Shown here: positions 7,547 to 15,001 of the stretch, piece after piece
Position numbering within the stretch: the stretch's first letter is position 1
Layout: each line of letters opens with the position of its first letter
Source: Emticicia sp. C21
GTDB taxonomy: Bacteria; Bacteroidota; Bacteroidia; Cytophagales; Spirosomataceae
Assembly: GCF_003418935.1 (NCBI RefSeq)
Contig: NZ_QVMT01000008.1
Coordinates: 109,920-173,919, forward strand
DNA: 64,000 nucleotides
Direction of reading: 5' to 3'
Position numbers and translations under genes: made by a program
Notes under the pieces: model-generated
Database searches by the model: none
Seen by the model: the letters and a program-made list of their open reading frames with translations, nothing else
Told to the model about the DNA's origin: nothing

Positions 7547-8575
7547 ATGGGACGAAAGTATGCAACCGTACTGTTAGTGCTCTGTGTCTTCGCCATGGCA
7601 TTAACAAGAATCGAGTTTACGGGTTTTTCAACACCCGTAAACTTTCCGGCCCCCGTATATGATGTAGTAAAAAATCCGGTTACGGCAGATGGTTTTAAAC
7701 TTGGGCGGAAATTATTTTATGAAAGCGCATTGTCACGCGATAACTCCATTTCATGCGGCAATTGCCATATACAGGCCGCAGGATTTACCCAGCACGGGCA
7801 TGATGTAAGTCATGGGGTTGATGATAGATTAGGCAATCGGAATTCTCCGCCTATTATGAACCTCGCCTGGAGCAAATCATTCATGTGGGATGGAGGCGTA
7901 TTTCATCTCGAATTGTTTCCGATTTCTCCGATAACCAATCCGGTAGAAATGGACGAAAAGATGGAAAACGTATTAGCTAAACTAAAAGCAGATAAGGCCT
8001 ATGAAGAGCTGTTTTATAAAGCTTATGGCAGCAAAGAAATAACCGGAAACAAGGTATTCAATGCACTTACCCAATTTATGCTCCTATGCATCAGCAGCGA
8101 TTCAAAGTATGATAGTGTTATGCGTGAAACGGGTGTTAAATTCAATGAGATTGAACAAAAAGGGTATACACTTTTTAAAAATAAATGTAGTACTTGTCAC
8201 CAGGAACCTCTCTTCACAGACGGAACTTTCAGAAACAATGGGCTTAATAATACCTATAATCCCGACATCGGTCGACAGGCGATTACACTAGATGCAAACG
8301 ACCAGTTTAAGTTCAAAGTACCCTCATTAAGAAATAATGCGTTTACCGTTCCGTATATGCACGATGGGAGGTTTACAAGCCTCGACCAGGTATTGGAGCA
8401 TTATTCAACGGGTATTACAAACAGCCCTACCTTAGACCCCTTATTAAAACAGAATGGAACCCCGGGGCTTTCATTAAATGCTGAGCAAAAGATGGCTCTC
8501 AAGGCATTTTTAAATACTTTAAATGACAAGCATTTTATAACAAGAAAAGATTTATCAGAAAATCATGAAAAATAA
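7547..8575 (+). CDS. Dihaem cytochrome c peroxidase / MauG-MbnH-like protein
   Basis: A 342-residue exported protein with an N-terminal hydrophobic signal and two c-type haem sites, CGNCH (Cys70-His74) and CSTCH (Cys214-His218). The CCP/MauG pattern SALSRDNSISCGNCH, NRNSPPIMNLAW, PFTMP-type loop NPVEM and VPSLRN...PYMHDGRF is intact. The start codon is one base after the MbnP-like stop, so translation is probably coupled. By analogy with MbnH it could modify the neighbouring MbnP-like protein; a classical peroxide-reducing role is the alternative. Confidence 0.92.
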   Translation: MGRKYATVLLVLCVFAMALTRIEFTGFSTPVNFPAPVYDVVKNPVTADGFKLGRKLFYESALSRDNSISCGNCHIQAAGFTQHGHDVSHGVDDRLGNRNSPPIMNLAWSKSFMWDGGVFHLELFPISPITNPVEMDEKMENVLAKLKADKAYEELFYKAYGSKEITGNKVFNALTQFMLLCISSDSKYDSVMRETGVKFNEIEQKGYTLFKNKCSTCHQEPLFTDGTFRNNGLNNTYNPDIGRQAITLDANDQFKFKVPSLRNNAFTVPYMHDGRFTSLDQVLEHYSTGITNSPTLDPLLKQNGTPGLSLNAEQKMALKAFLNTLNDKHFITRKDLSENHEK

Positions 8576-9197
8576 TAAACAGACAATCACTCTACTCTTC
8601 ACAGCGCTTGTCATCCTATCGTCGCTTATTACCTCTTGCAATTCGAAAGAAAATACAAAGCAGGAATCAAAGGTAAAGTATAAGCATGACGAGCCATATG
8701 CACAAAAAGTCAATGACGGCTCTATTGCTAATGACGACTATATAGGCAGCATACAAAGAACAAGCGTGGGAAAGGTTGATTCTTTAAGGGTTAGAATAAA
8801 TTATGGTTCTCCGGGCGTGCGCAAAAGAACGATATGGGGAAAACTGGTTCCCTACGATTCCCTTTGGGTCACCGGTGCCAATACGGCCACATCCATCGAA
8901 TTTTCTGAAGCTGTACATATAGAAGGCAGGAAAATCCCTGCCGGTAAATATGCGCTTTTTACCATTCCGGGAAGAAAAGAATGGACTATTATTTTCAATA
9001 AAGATTTTCAACAGCACCTTACCGATGATTATGACCAGAAGAAAGACGTGACCCGATTTTTAGTTAAACCTGACTCATTGGTAAAACCTGTGCTTAGATT
9101 AACCTATACCATTGAGAAAGTGAATGCTTCGACTGTTGAAATCTCAATGGCCTGGGAAAAACTAAAAATCTCTTTCAGCGCTGAAGTAGAAAAATAA
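8565..9197 (+). CDS. DUF2911 lipoprotein
   Basis: The ATG at 8565 overlaps the peroxidase gene by 11 bases, indicating one operon. The 210-residue product has a lipoprotein signal (LITSC, Cys ~25). The DUF2911 core is recognisable: VRINYGSPGVRKRTIWGKLVPYDSLW, TGANTATSIEFS, IPAGKYALFTIPG and WTIIFNKD. The family is secreted and uncharacterised. Its place in the operon suggests an accessory envelope function. Confidence 0.88.
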   Translation: MKNNKQTITLLFTALVILSSLITSCNSKENTKQESKVKYKHDEPYAQKVNDGSIANDDYIGSIQRTSVGKVDSLRVRINYGSPGVRKRTIWGKLVPYDSLWVTGANTATSIEFSEAVHIEGRKIPAGKYALFTIPGRKEWTIIFNKDFQQHLTDDYDQKKDVTRFLVKPDSLVKPVLRLTYTIEKVNASTVEISMAWEKLKISFSAEVEK

Positions 9198-9227
9198 CCC
9201 ATCTGAACAACAAAACAATTTCTGGAG

Positions 9228-10256
9228 ATGAGACCCCTATCCTACTTCCTTTTATTTTTAACCCTAACCTCTTGCGGGAAAAAACTTACCAATTCTCATG
9301 GGAGAATGAAACATCCGGCAGCGTATGTAGTAAACGGAGGGAGTAATACCATTTCAGTAATTGATTTAAGAAGATTGAAAGTAAAAAAAACGATACAATT
9401 ATCAATTAAAGACCGTTTCCCTCATCATATCAGTTTATCGCCGGACAGAAAAAAGCTACTGGTGGCTATGCCTGAGTTTGATTTCAGTCTGGGCCATAAT
9501 GCATTACATAAAGCGACACACAAAAAGGGAGGTATTATGGCGATGGATGTGCAAACAGAGGAGGTTCTGTTGAATTTACCGCTTCCTAAGCCCAATTTTA
9601 ATGCCGTATTCTCACATGATTATGCTGAAATATGGTCAGCAACAGCCACCCATTCAGGGAAAATGTATGTTTTTGATGCCAATACGGGTGCACAGAAAGC
9701 TGTTTTTTCGTTGGGTGCAGACCCAACTGAAATTGTATTTTCTACAAACGGGAACTACGCATTTGTGGCATTAGAAGAAAGCAGTTTTGTTTTAGCTATT
9801 GATGCCCGGTTAAAACAAATAAAGAAGTATATCAAAGTTGACCCATTTCCAACCAATGTCTGGGCCGGAGATGATGGAAATATCTATGTAGAAAACAAAA
9901 ATCTGAAAACCATTAGCATTATCAATGAACTCACGCTGGAAACCTACGAGTTTATCAACCTTGATTTTAAACCCGGACAAATTGCCTATCATACATCTTT
10001 GAACGAACTCTGGGTTTGTCAGGCCGAAGAAAACAAAATAGCTTATTTTGAAAGGAAGAATAACGCCTGGCATTTAAAATCTACTATTATCACCGGAGAA
10101 GATGCCTATGCCATTACATTCTCTGCTGACGAAAAAACGGCTTACGTGCTTAATCGAAAAGGAAATACGCTATCGATGATAGATGCAATGAAACATCAGA
10201 AACTCAGGGATATTCCGGTTGGTAAATCACCCAATGGAATGGTTTTGATTGAATAG
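9228..10256 (+). CDS. YncE/lactonase-like seven-bladed beta-propeller lipoprotein
   Basis: A 342-residue protein with a lipoprotein signal (LTLTSC). Repeated propeller-blade motifs are visible: AAYVVNGGSNTISVIDLRR, HHISLSPDRKKLLVAMPEF, FSTNGNYAFVALEES, FSADEKTAYVLNRKGNTLSMID and GKSPNGMV. This is the YncE-type 40-residue repeat. It starts 30 bases after the DUF2911 gene and precedes a strong terminator, so it is the last gene of the copper/redox run. No catalytic residues can be assigned. Confidence 0.85.
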   Translation: MRPLSYFLLFLTLTSCGKKLTNSHGRMKHPAAYVVNGGSNTISVIDLRRLKVKKTIQLSIKDRFPHHISLSPDRKKLLVAMPEFDFSLGHNALHKATHKKGGIMAMDVQTEEVLLNLPLPKPNFNAVFSHDYAEIWSATATHSGKMYVFDANTGAQKAVFSLGADPTEIVFSTNGNYAFVALEESSFVLAIDARLKQIKKYIKVDPFPTNVWAGDDGNIYVENKNLKTISIINELTLETYEFINLDFKPGQIAYHTSLNELWVCQAEENKIAYFERKNNAWHLKSTIITGEDAYAITFSADEKTAYVLNRKGNTLSMIDAMKHQKLRDIPVGKSPNGMVLIE

Positions 10257-10429
10257 AAAGAGAATTAAAACCAGAACATACATTCAAATCAATACAAATA
10301 CTGGTTGATGCTAAAGTAAAATAGAGATTGCAACAAAAGGCAGTCCAGATTGTGAAAACTTGCCAGAGTGGAAAACCTGTCACAAAGAAACTGGGTACAT
10401 AATGTAATACAGTGAGTTAATTTATTCAG

Positions 10430-10460
10430 AAAAGTTTATCTGGCTCAGGTAAACTTTTTT
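10430..10460 (+). terminator. Terminator of the SCO-MbnP-peroxidase operon
   Basis: AAAAGTTTATCTG (10430-10442) pairs with CAGGTAAACTTTT (10446-10458) over 13 bp with one G-T pair and a three-base loop, running into T residues. It is textbook rho-independent. The 170 bases between it and the last stop hold nothing I recognise. Confidence 0.85.
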
Positions 10461-10465
10461 CATTT

Positions 10466-10560
10466 TATACCTTGGACTATAATCTTCAACTCCGGCAATA
10501 CCTCTCTGCTGAACCATTCATTTTTGGCTTGCCAGATGTTGTTTCTTGGAGAGGGGTGCG
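10466..10560 (-). pseudogene. UDG C-terminal fragment (cassette copy 2)
   Basis: On the minus strand it reads HPSPRNNIWQAKNEWF... and ends LKIIVQGIK-stop, matching the final 32 residues of the intact UDG (which ends LKIVVQGIL-stop). Similarity covers the UDG stop region and breaks at HPSP, where HTH copy 2 begins. Confidence 0.85.
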
Positions 10561-10983
10561 TTGCCTTTTAACGATTTGCGAAATACGCTTAGAATACAGA
10601 TTAAAGGCTATATCGATATCCCAACAACACTTGGTGATAAAATCAGGAACAGGAGAATTGAACTACAACTTACTATCCAACAGTTGGCAAGACTACTAAA
10701 AGTAACCGAGGAAGCTATAGTGTATTGGGAATATAACAGAGGACAATCAAAGATATACAATTATCCAAAACTCATTGAGGTATTAGGTTTTCTACCATTT
10801 GAAATTGATACAAGTACACTAGGTGGCAAAATTATAGTCTATCGGTATATTAAAGGATTGAGTAGAAAGAAGTTTAGTAATTTGCTTGGGGTTGATGAAT
10901 CGACTCTTAAGACTTGGGAGGACAATAAATATGTTCCTGTGGCATATATTATGCAGATTCTAGGAAATTTATTTAAAGAATGA
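10561..10983 (+). CDS. Double-HTH (XRE-like) protein, cassette copy 2
   Basis: I place the start at TTG 10561 because GTG or TTG stands at this position in all five copies and a GGAGAGGGG ribosome-binding site lies ~5 bases upstream; no ATG is available nearby. The 140-residue product has two Cro/C1-type helix-turn-helix domains: LGDKIRNRRIELQLTIQQLA...VTEEAIVYWEYNR (~25-75) and LGGKIIVYRYIKGLSRKKF...GVDESTLKTWEDNK (~85-130). This matches a widespread multicopy HTH family whose members start with an (L/M)PF segment. It probably binds DNA; targets are unknown. It carries the same antisense UDG scrap as the other copies. The frame is intact. Confidence 0.8.
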   Translation: MPFNDLRNTLRIQIKGYIDIPTTLGDKIRNRRIELQLTIQQLARLLKVTEEAIVYWEYNRGQSKIYNYPKLIEVLGFLPFEIDTSTLGGKIIVYRYIKGLSRKKFSNLLGVDESTLKTWEDNKYVPVAYIMQILGNLFKE

Positions 10984-11080
10984 GACCGGAAATAAAGAAT
11001 TTCCTAAATTAATACGTATTGTTAAATGCCTTTTGGAGGAGAGTGTTCTACAATTACTAGTTGGAAAACAACGAATAGCT

Positions 11081-11117
11081 GACTAAGAAATAAGGTTTAT
11101 GGACCTTATTCTTAGTC
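11081..11117 (+). terminator. Long hairpin, terminator-like, between HTH copy 2 and lipoprotein gene
   Basis: GACTAAGAA-A-TAAGGT pairs with ACCTTATTCTTAGTC over 15 bp with one bulged A and a TTATGG loop. It lies 100 bases past HTH copy 2. There is no long T-run, so it may be a bidirectional terminator or a structured RNA. Confidence 0.5.
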
Positions 11118-11273
11118 AATATAATCCAAATCTTTATAAAAAGTTTCAATGATAAAACAGGTAGCAACTAAAATACCAATATATTATCTATTTAACTAAG
11201 CTATCTACCAGAATTTGATTATTATTGTGGGATTATTTATGATTTTGTTGTTGCTAAAACATTATTGATTTTC

Positions 11274-12107
11274 ATGAACAAAATAATTACTATTCTCTCA
11301 ATTATTCTACTCTTATTCTGGGGGTGTGCTAAGAATAAAGAAGTAAGTCCTGAAAAAGAATTATTATTAAAAAGACTTTTTGTTATGGAGGGGTCTTATC
11401 GGCCCCCACATACAATTCTTGAATATAAATATTCGGATTCTCAATTAATAGAACATACTTATAACAACTATTCTGAAGTAATAGCTAATGGTATTAAAAC
11501 AGTATATTCTTCTATTACTACCAGCAAATACAACTATGTAAATAAGCTTCTCGAAACTATTGTCACTACTTCTGAAACAGGAACAGTAGCTGAAACAATC
11601 TACTATGAATATAATGCCAAGAATCAAATCATCAGAAAATCCAATAAACTATCGACCGACCAAAATAAGAAAATACTATATGAATATAGTTATAATTCAG
11701 ATGGTAAATTAATTGAGCAAAAAGAATATCTGGCTTACCCATACACTATTCCGTTTTATATAACTAAATATGAATATGAAGCCAAAAATGCAGTAAAGCG
11801 GTCATATTACGACCCCAATGGCGTTTTATTTGGGGAATCCAGATACTATTATGATAATAAAAAATATAATCATACTGCAGACCCTTCTTCTGATACAGGA
11901 AATATTGTAGAAATAAGCGGAACTGACAAATATAAAGCGAAAGACGGAATTCTTGAATTAACGCCCCCTAATCAACGTTATTCGGCAGTGTACCTAATCG
12001 AACAGCAGATAAATCTTACCTATAATGAGTGGGGTTATCCCATCAAACGGGAAGTAACCTCTAAAAATAGCAATTCTAAGATAATCTTCGGACTTGAATA
12101 TTATTAG
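11274..12107 (+). CDS. Putative lipoprotein with YD-like repeats
   Basis: ATG 11274 gives 277 residues and a lipoprotein signal (MNKIITILSIILLLFWGC); an in-frame TTG at 11265 is less likely. The body is tyrosine-rich with RHS/YD-like strands: IYYEYNAKNQIIRKSNK, LYEYSYNSDGKLIEQKEY, TKYEYEAKNAVKRSYYDPNG. This suggests a small extracytoplasmic beta-rich protein. It is flanked by HTH cassettes 2 and 3, with no obvious operon partner. Function unknown. Confidence 0.7.
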   Translation: MNKIITILSIILLLFWGCAKNKEVSPEKELLLKRLFVMEGSYRPPHTILEYKYSDSQLIEHTYNNYSEVIANGIKTVYSSITTSKYNYVNKLLETIVTTSETGTVAETIYYEYNAKNQIIRKSNKLSTDQNKKILYEYSYNSDGKLIEQKEYLAYPYTIPFYITKYEYEAKNAVKRSYYDPNGVLFGESRYYYDNKKYNHTADPSSDTGNIVEISGTDKYKAKDGILELTPPNQRYSAVYLIEQQINLTYNEWGYPIKREVTSKNSNSKIIFGLEYY

Positions 12108-12140
12108 AAACGCATCTGATTCACTATAATAGATGTATAA

Positions 12141-12224
12141 TTATTATTTTCAACTCCGGCAGGACTTCTCGGGTGAACCATTGGTTTTTGGCTTGCCAGA
12201 TGTTGTTGCGGGGGGAGGGGTGCG
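12141..12224 (-). pseudogene. UDG C-terminal fragment (cassette copy 3)
   Basis: The minus strand reads PHPSPRNNIWQAKNQWFTREV and LPELK before diverging. It is the most diverged of the protein-like fragments (two amino-acid changes, and an Arg codon CGC in place of AGA), which argues for separate descent from the other copies. Confidence 0.8.
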
Positions 12225-12665
12225 GTGCCTTTTAACGATTTGCGAAATACGCTTAGAATACCAATTAAAGGCTACATTGAAGCACCAACTTCACTTGGTG
12301 ATAAAATCAGGAATAGAAGAATTGAACTGCAACTTACTTTAGACCAGCTTGCAGCGTTATTGAATGTAACCAAAGAAGCTATAGTGTATTGGGAATATAA
12401 CCGGGGAAAACCCAAAGTGCATAATTACCCAAAAATTATTGAGGTATTAGGCTTATATCCTTTTAACATTGATACAAGCATGTTAGGTGGTAAGATTATA
12501 GCCTATCGGTATTCCAAAGGACTGAGTAGAAAAAAGTTTAGCAAATTGCTTGGGGTTGATGAATCGACTCTTAGGACTTGGGAGGAGAATAAATATATTC
12601 CTGTGGTTGACTTTATGCAGACTTTAAAAAACTTATTTAAAGACTCTGATATAACATATTCTTAA
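12225..12665 (+). CDS. Double-HTH (XRE-like) protein, cassette copy 3
   Basis: The start is GTG 12225, preceded by GGGGGGAGGGG; the product is 146 residues. Domains are as in copy 2: first HTH LGDKIRNRRIELQLTLDQLA...VTKEAIVYWEYNRGKPK, second HTH LGGKIIAYRYSKGLSRKKF...GVDESTLRTWEENK. The frame is intact. It ends before a good terminator hairpin. It is solitary, with no adjacent toxin, recombinase or phage gene. Confidence 0.82.
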   Translation: MPFNDLRNTLRIPIKGYIEAPTSLGDKIRNRRIELQLTLDQLAALLNVTKEAIVYWEYNRGKPKVHNYPKIIEVLGLYPFNIDTSMLGGKIIAYRYSKGLSRKKFSKLLGVDESTLRTWEENKYIPVVDFMQTLKNLFKDSDITYS

Positions 12666-12691
12666 TAATTAAGTAAAAACAGATTTACATT

Positions 12692-12720
12692 AAGAGCAGA
12701 AATTGATTTCTGCTCTTTTG
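12692..12720 (+). terminator. Terminator after HTH copy 3
   Basis: AAGAGCAGAAAT and ATTTCTGCTCTT pair perfectly over 12 bp around a TG centre and end in TTTTG. It separates the HTH gene from the convergent T9SS gene at 12854. Confidence 0.75.
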
Positions 12721-12853
12721 ACTATAATTAGTGCCTAAAGGTAAGTAGAACAAATTATCTATATAATTATAGGTTTTAATAAGCTACCCAAAACTAGTGA
12801 AGTCATTGTCTCCTATTAGTAAAATTTGTCAATATAATTTAGGACGAGATACT

Positions 12854-14779
12854 TTAGTGAACTAATATAAACGACCCTTTTATATCAGGTTTATTATAAG
12901 CATCCATCTTAATAATAAAAACATAGGTATCAACAGGGGCTCTTCTTCCATTTATCATTCCATTCCATTGCTCTAAATATCCCTTCGAGTAAAACATATT
13001 TTCTCCCCAGCGGTTAAAAATAAAAACTTCACAATCAGGATATTTTTCTATATTCTTAATTTCCCAGGTATCATTTTTTCCATCATTATTTGGGGTAAAG
13101 ATATTTGGAATATATAGCATATCAGCAGAATTAGTGCAATTTGATTGAGTTCCAACTTTAAAAATCTGAGATTCTATTTCACAAGACTGATTTTTTACTT
13201 TTACTGTAAAATTACCTGTTTCATTAGTACTATAAACATTGCTATTTGCACTTGCAATTATGATATTATCCTTATACCATTGATAGGTATAAGAGGCGGT
13301 ATTGTTCGTTGTTAAGTTAATAACATCTCCGGGGCATAACAAATAGCTATTTTGAGGCGTGCTTATGGTAGGCTTACTAAAAAGAGTTAAATCAATTTTA
13401 TCAGAAGTACTAATTCCCGGGCATAAAATAGTTCCTATTATTCTGGCTTCATATTGGCCACTTTTATTTACCGTAATACTTTTATCTTCTTTTAAAAATA
13501 CATTATTTTCATACCAGGCTACTACTTGGTCAGAATTTACAAGTGCTAAAGTATTATTTTCTCCATCACAGGCAGAAGCATTATCAGGTTTAATCTTTAC
13601 TCCTATATTATTTGTTGTCACTGTTACCATAAGAGGGTCGGAGATAGCTTCTTTCACGCACGATGTTTTTGAACTTTTTACAACAGTATATTTACCCCCA
13701 TCCGTAAGTGTGAATTGATTTGTATTAGCATTTGGTATATTAATGTTGTCTTTCTTCCATTGAAAAACCCAATCCACGTTATCTACTGTTTCTATGTTTG
13801 CCATACTACCTGTACAAATAGTTAAGTTCTTAATTTCAGCATTATTATAATTCAGTACCGGTTTTGGGAGGCTACTGGAAGAGCAATCAACAACTTTTAG
13901 AATATAATCTCTACGGGTTGCGCCGATTCTTTTCCCATTTCTATACTCTTCACACAAGATAGCAAAAACAAATAGACCTGTTTTAGTTGCGGTAACATTT
14001 ATCTCGCCCGTTTGGGAATTAATCGTTAATGGTGGAGTTCCAGGAATCGAATTATTTTTATCATAGCCACTTAACCAGTTAACACCAGGTCGGTTAGCTC
14101 TGGGGGTTTCATCATAGTAAGGACTTGTATTAAAAGAAGCAAATCCTTTATAAGGATCTACCAAAGAATAGGTTAGCCTATCACCGTCGGCATCAGTAGC
14201 GATAAAATTCGCACTGAAAGGCTCGCCCTTACAGATAAACTCTCCATTTAATTCACTAAAGATAGGAGAAGAATTTTTAACATCCTTAACAGATGGGAAT
14301 TCCAACATAACTGCAAGTGAGGTATTGAGAGGATCATCAATATTTGTTAATTCTTGTGAGCGGCAACAACGGTCAAACATAATGTAGTAACCATCCGGGT
14401 CATTATAAGTATTAGGATCCAGAAATACATCTAAATAAAAGATAGAATGATATATTTTTAGCTTGTTCAAATCAGCACATGCTGGATTTTGAAAAATGAG
14501 AAAAGCAGGAGGCTGATTCCGTCTTAGAAAGAAACGTTCCATTTTTGCGTTATCCCTTTTTCTGAAAATAACTACAATCTCCTCTAAATTAGCTCCGGCA
14601 ATAGGGCTGTTTTTGTCTTCAATATAAATATTTAAAGTAATTCTAAAGTTTTTATTGGTTGTAGTAACAGCTTGCATACTCAAATCTGCTCCGGCAATAT
14701 GATGCGAAAAAACAAGTATTGGAATGAAAGAAAATAGGATAGCTAGGTATATAGTTAGCTGGCTAGTAGTCCTCAGCAT
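12854..14779 (-). CDS. T9SS type B sorting domain (CHU_C) surface protein with Ig/PKD-like repeats
   Basis: A 641-residue secreted protein. The signal peptide ends near residue 24 (FSHHIAGADL). The N-terminal ~300 residues contain YYIMFDRCCRSQELTNI and FIATDADGDRLTYSLVDP, typical of Bacteroidota gliding-associated proteins. Next come three Ig/PKD-like modules with paired Cys and W.K/WYK cores (WVFQWKKDN, WYENN, YQWYKDN). The last ~85 residues are a CHU_C domain: YIPNIFTPNNDGKNDTWEI, YPDCEVFIFNRWGE and WNGMINGR. This domain directs type IX secretion and surface attachment, so the cell should have a T9SS. It is divergently arranged with the giant at 15002. Confidence 0.9.
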   Translation of the reverse strand: MLRTTSQLTIYLAILFSFIPILVFSHHIAGADLSMQAVTTTNKNFRITLNIYIEDKNSPIAGANLEEIVVIFRKRDNAKMERFFLRRNQPPAFLIFQNPACADLNKLKIYHSIFYLDVFLDPNTYNDPDGYYIMFDRCCRSQELTNIDDPLNTSLAVMLEFPSVKDVKNSSPIFSELNGEFICKGEPFSANFIATDADGDRLTYSLVDPYKGFASFNTSPYYDETPRANRPGVNWLSGYDKNNSIPGTPPLTINSQTGEINVTATKTGLFVFAILCEEYRNGKRIGATRRDYILKVVDCSSSSLPKPVLNYNNAEIKNLTICTGSMANIETVDNVDWVFQWKKDNINIPNANTNQFTLTDGGKYTVVKSSKTSCVKEAISDPLMVTVTTNNIGVKIKPDNASACDGENNTLALVNSDQVVAWYENNVFLKEDKSITVNKSGQYEARIIGTILCPGISTSDKIDLTLFSKPTISTPQNSYLLCPGDVINLTTNNTASYTYQWYKDNIIIASANSNVYSTNETGNFTVKVKNQSCEIESQIFKVGTQSNCTNSADMLYIPNIFTPNNDGKNDTWEIKNIEKYPDCEVFIFNRWGENMFYSKGYLEQWNGMINGRRAPVDTYVFIIKMDAYNKPDIKGSFILVH

Positions 14780-15001
14780 AAATTTGATTTATAATTACAA
14801 TAATGGTATGATTTTGGATGTTATATTTTCATAAATATATGTCAAAATTAGAATTCTTTTATATTATAAAAAGTGAAAAATAAATAACATACTGATTACT
14901 AACTTTTTATCATTTAAGTAAAAATATTATCTATTTTTTACTTGGATGGTATTTGTCTTTTTTTTAGGTTTGGGTGTCTGTGAACGCTACCTAAATCATT
15001 T
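14780..15001. promoter_or_regulatory. Divergent AT-rich intergenic region
   Basis: These 222 bases separate the start codons of two oppositely oriented surface-protein genes and must hold both promoters. The stretch is strongly AT-rich. I could not assign a convincing pair of -33/-7 boxes on either strand. Confidence 0.35.

Noticed and set aside
10472-10699. Plus-strand ORF spanning UDG scrap and HTH start in another frame (also at 12133-12342)
   Set aside because: It crosses the junction out of frame with the conserved HTH protein and has no start signal; the shared sequence explains its recurrence.
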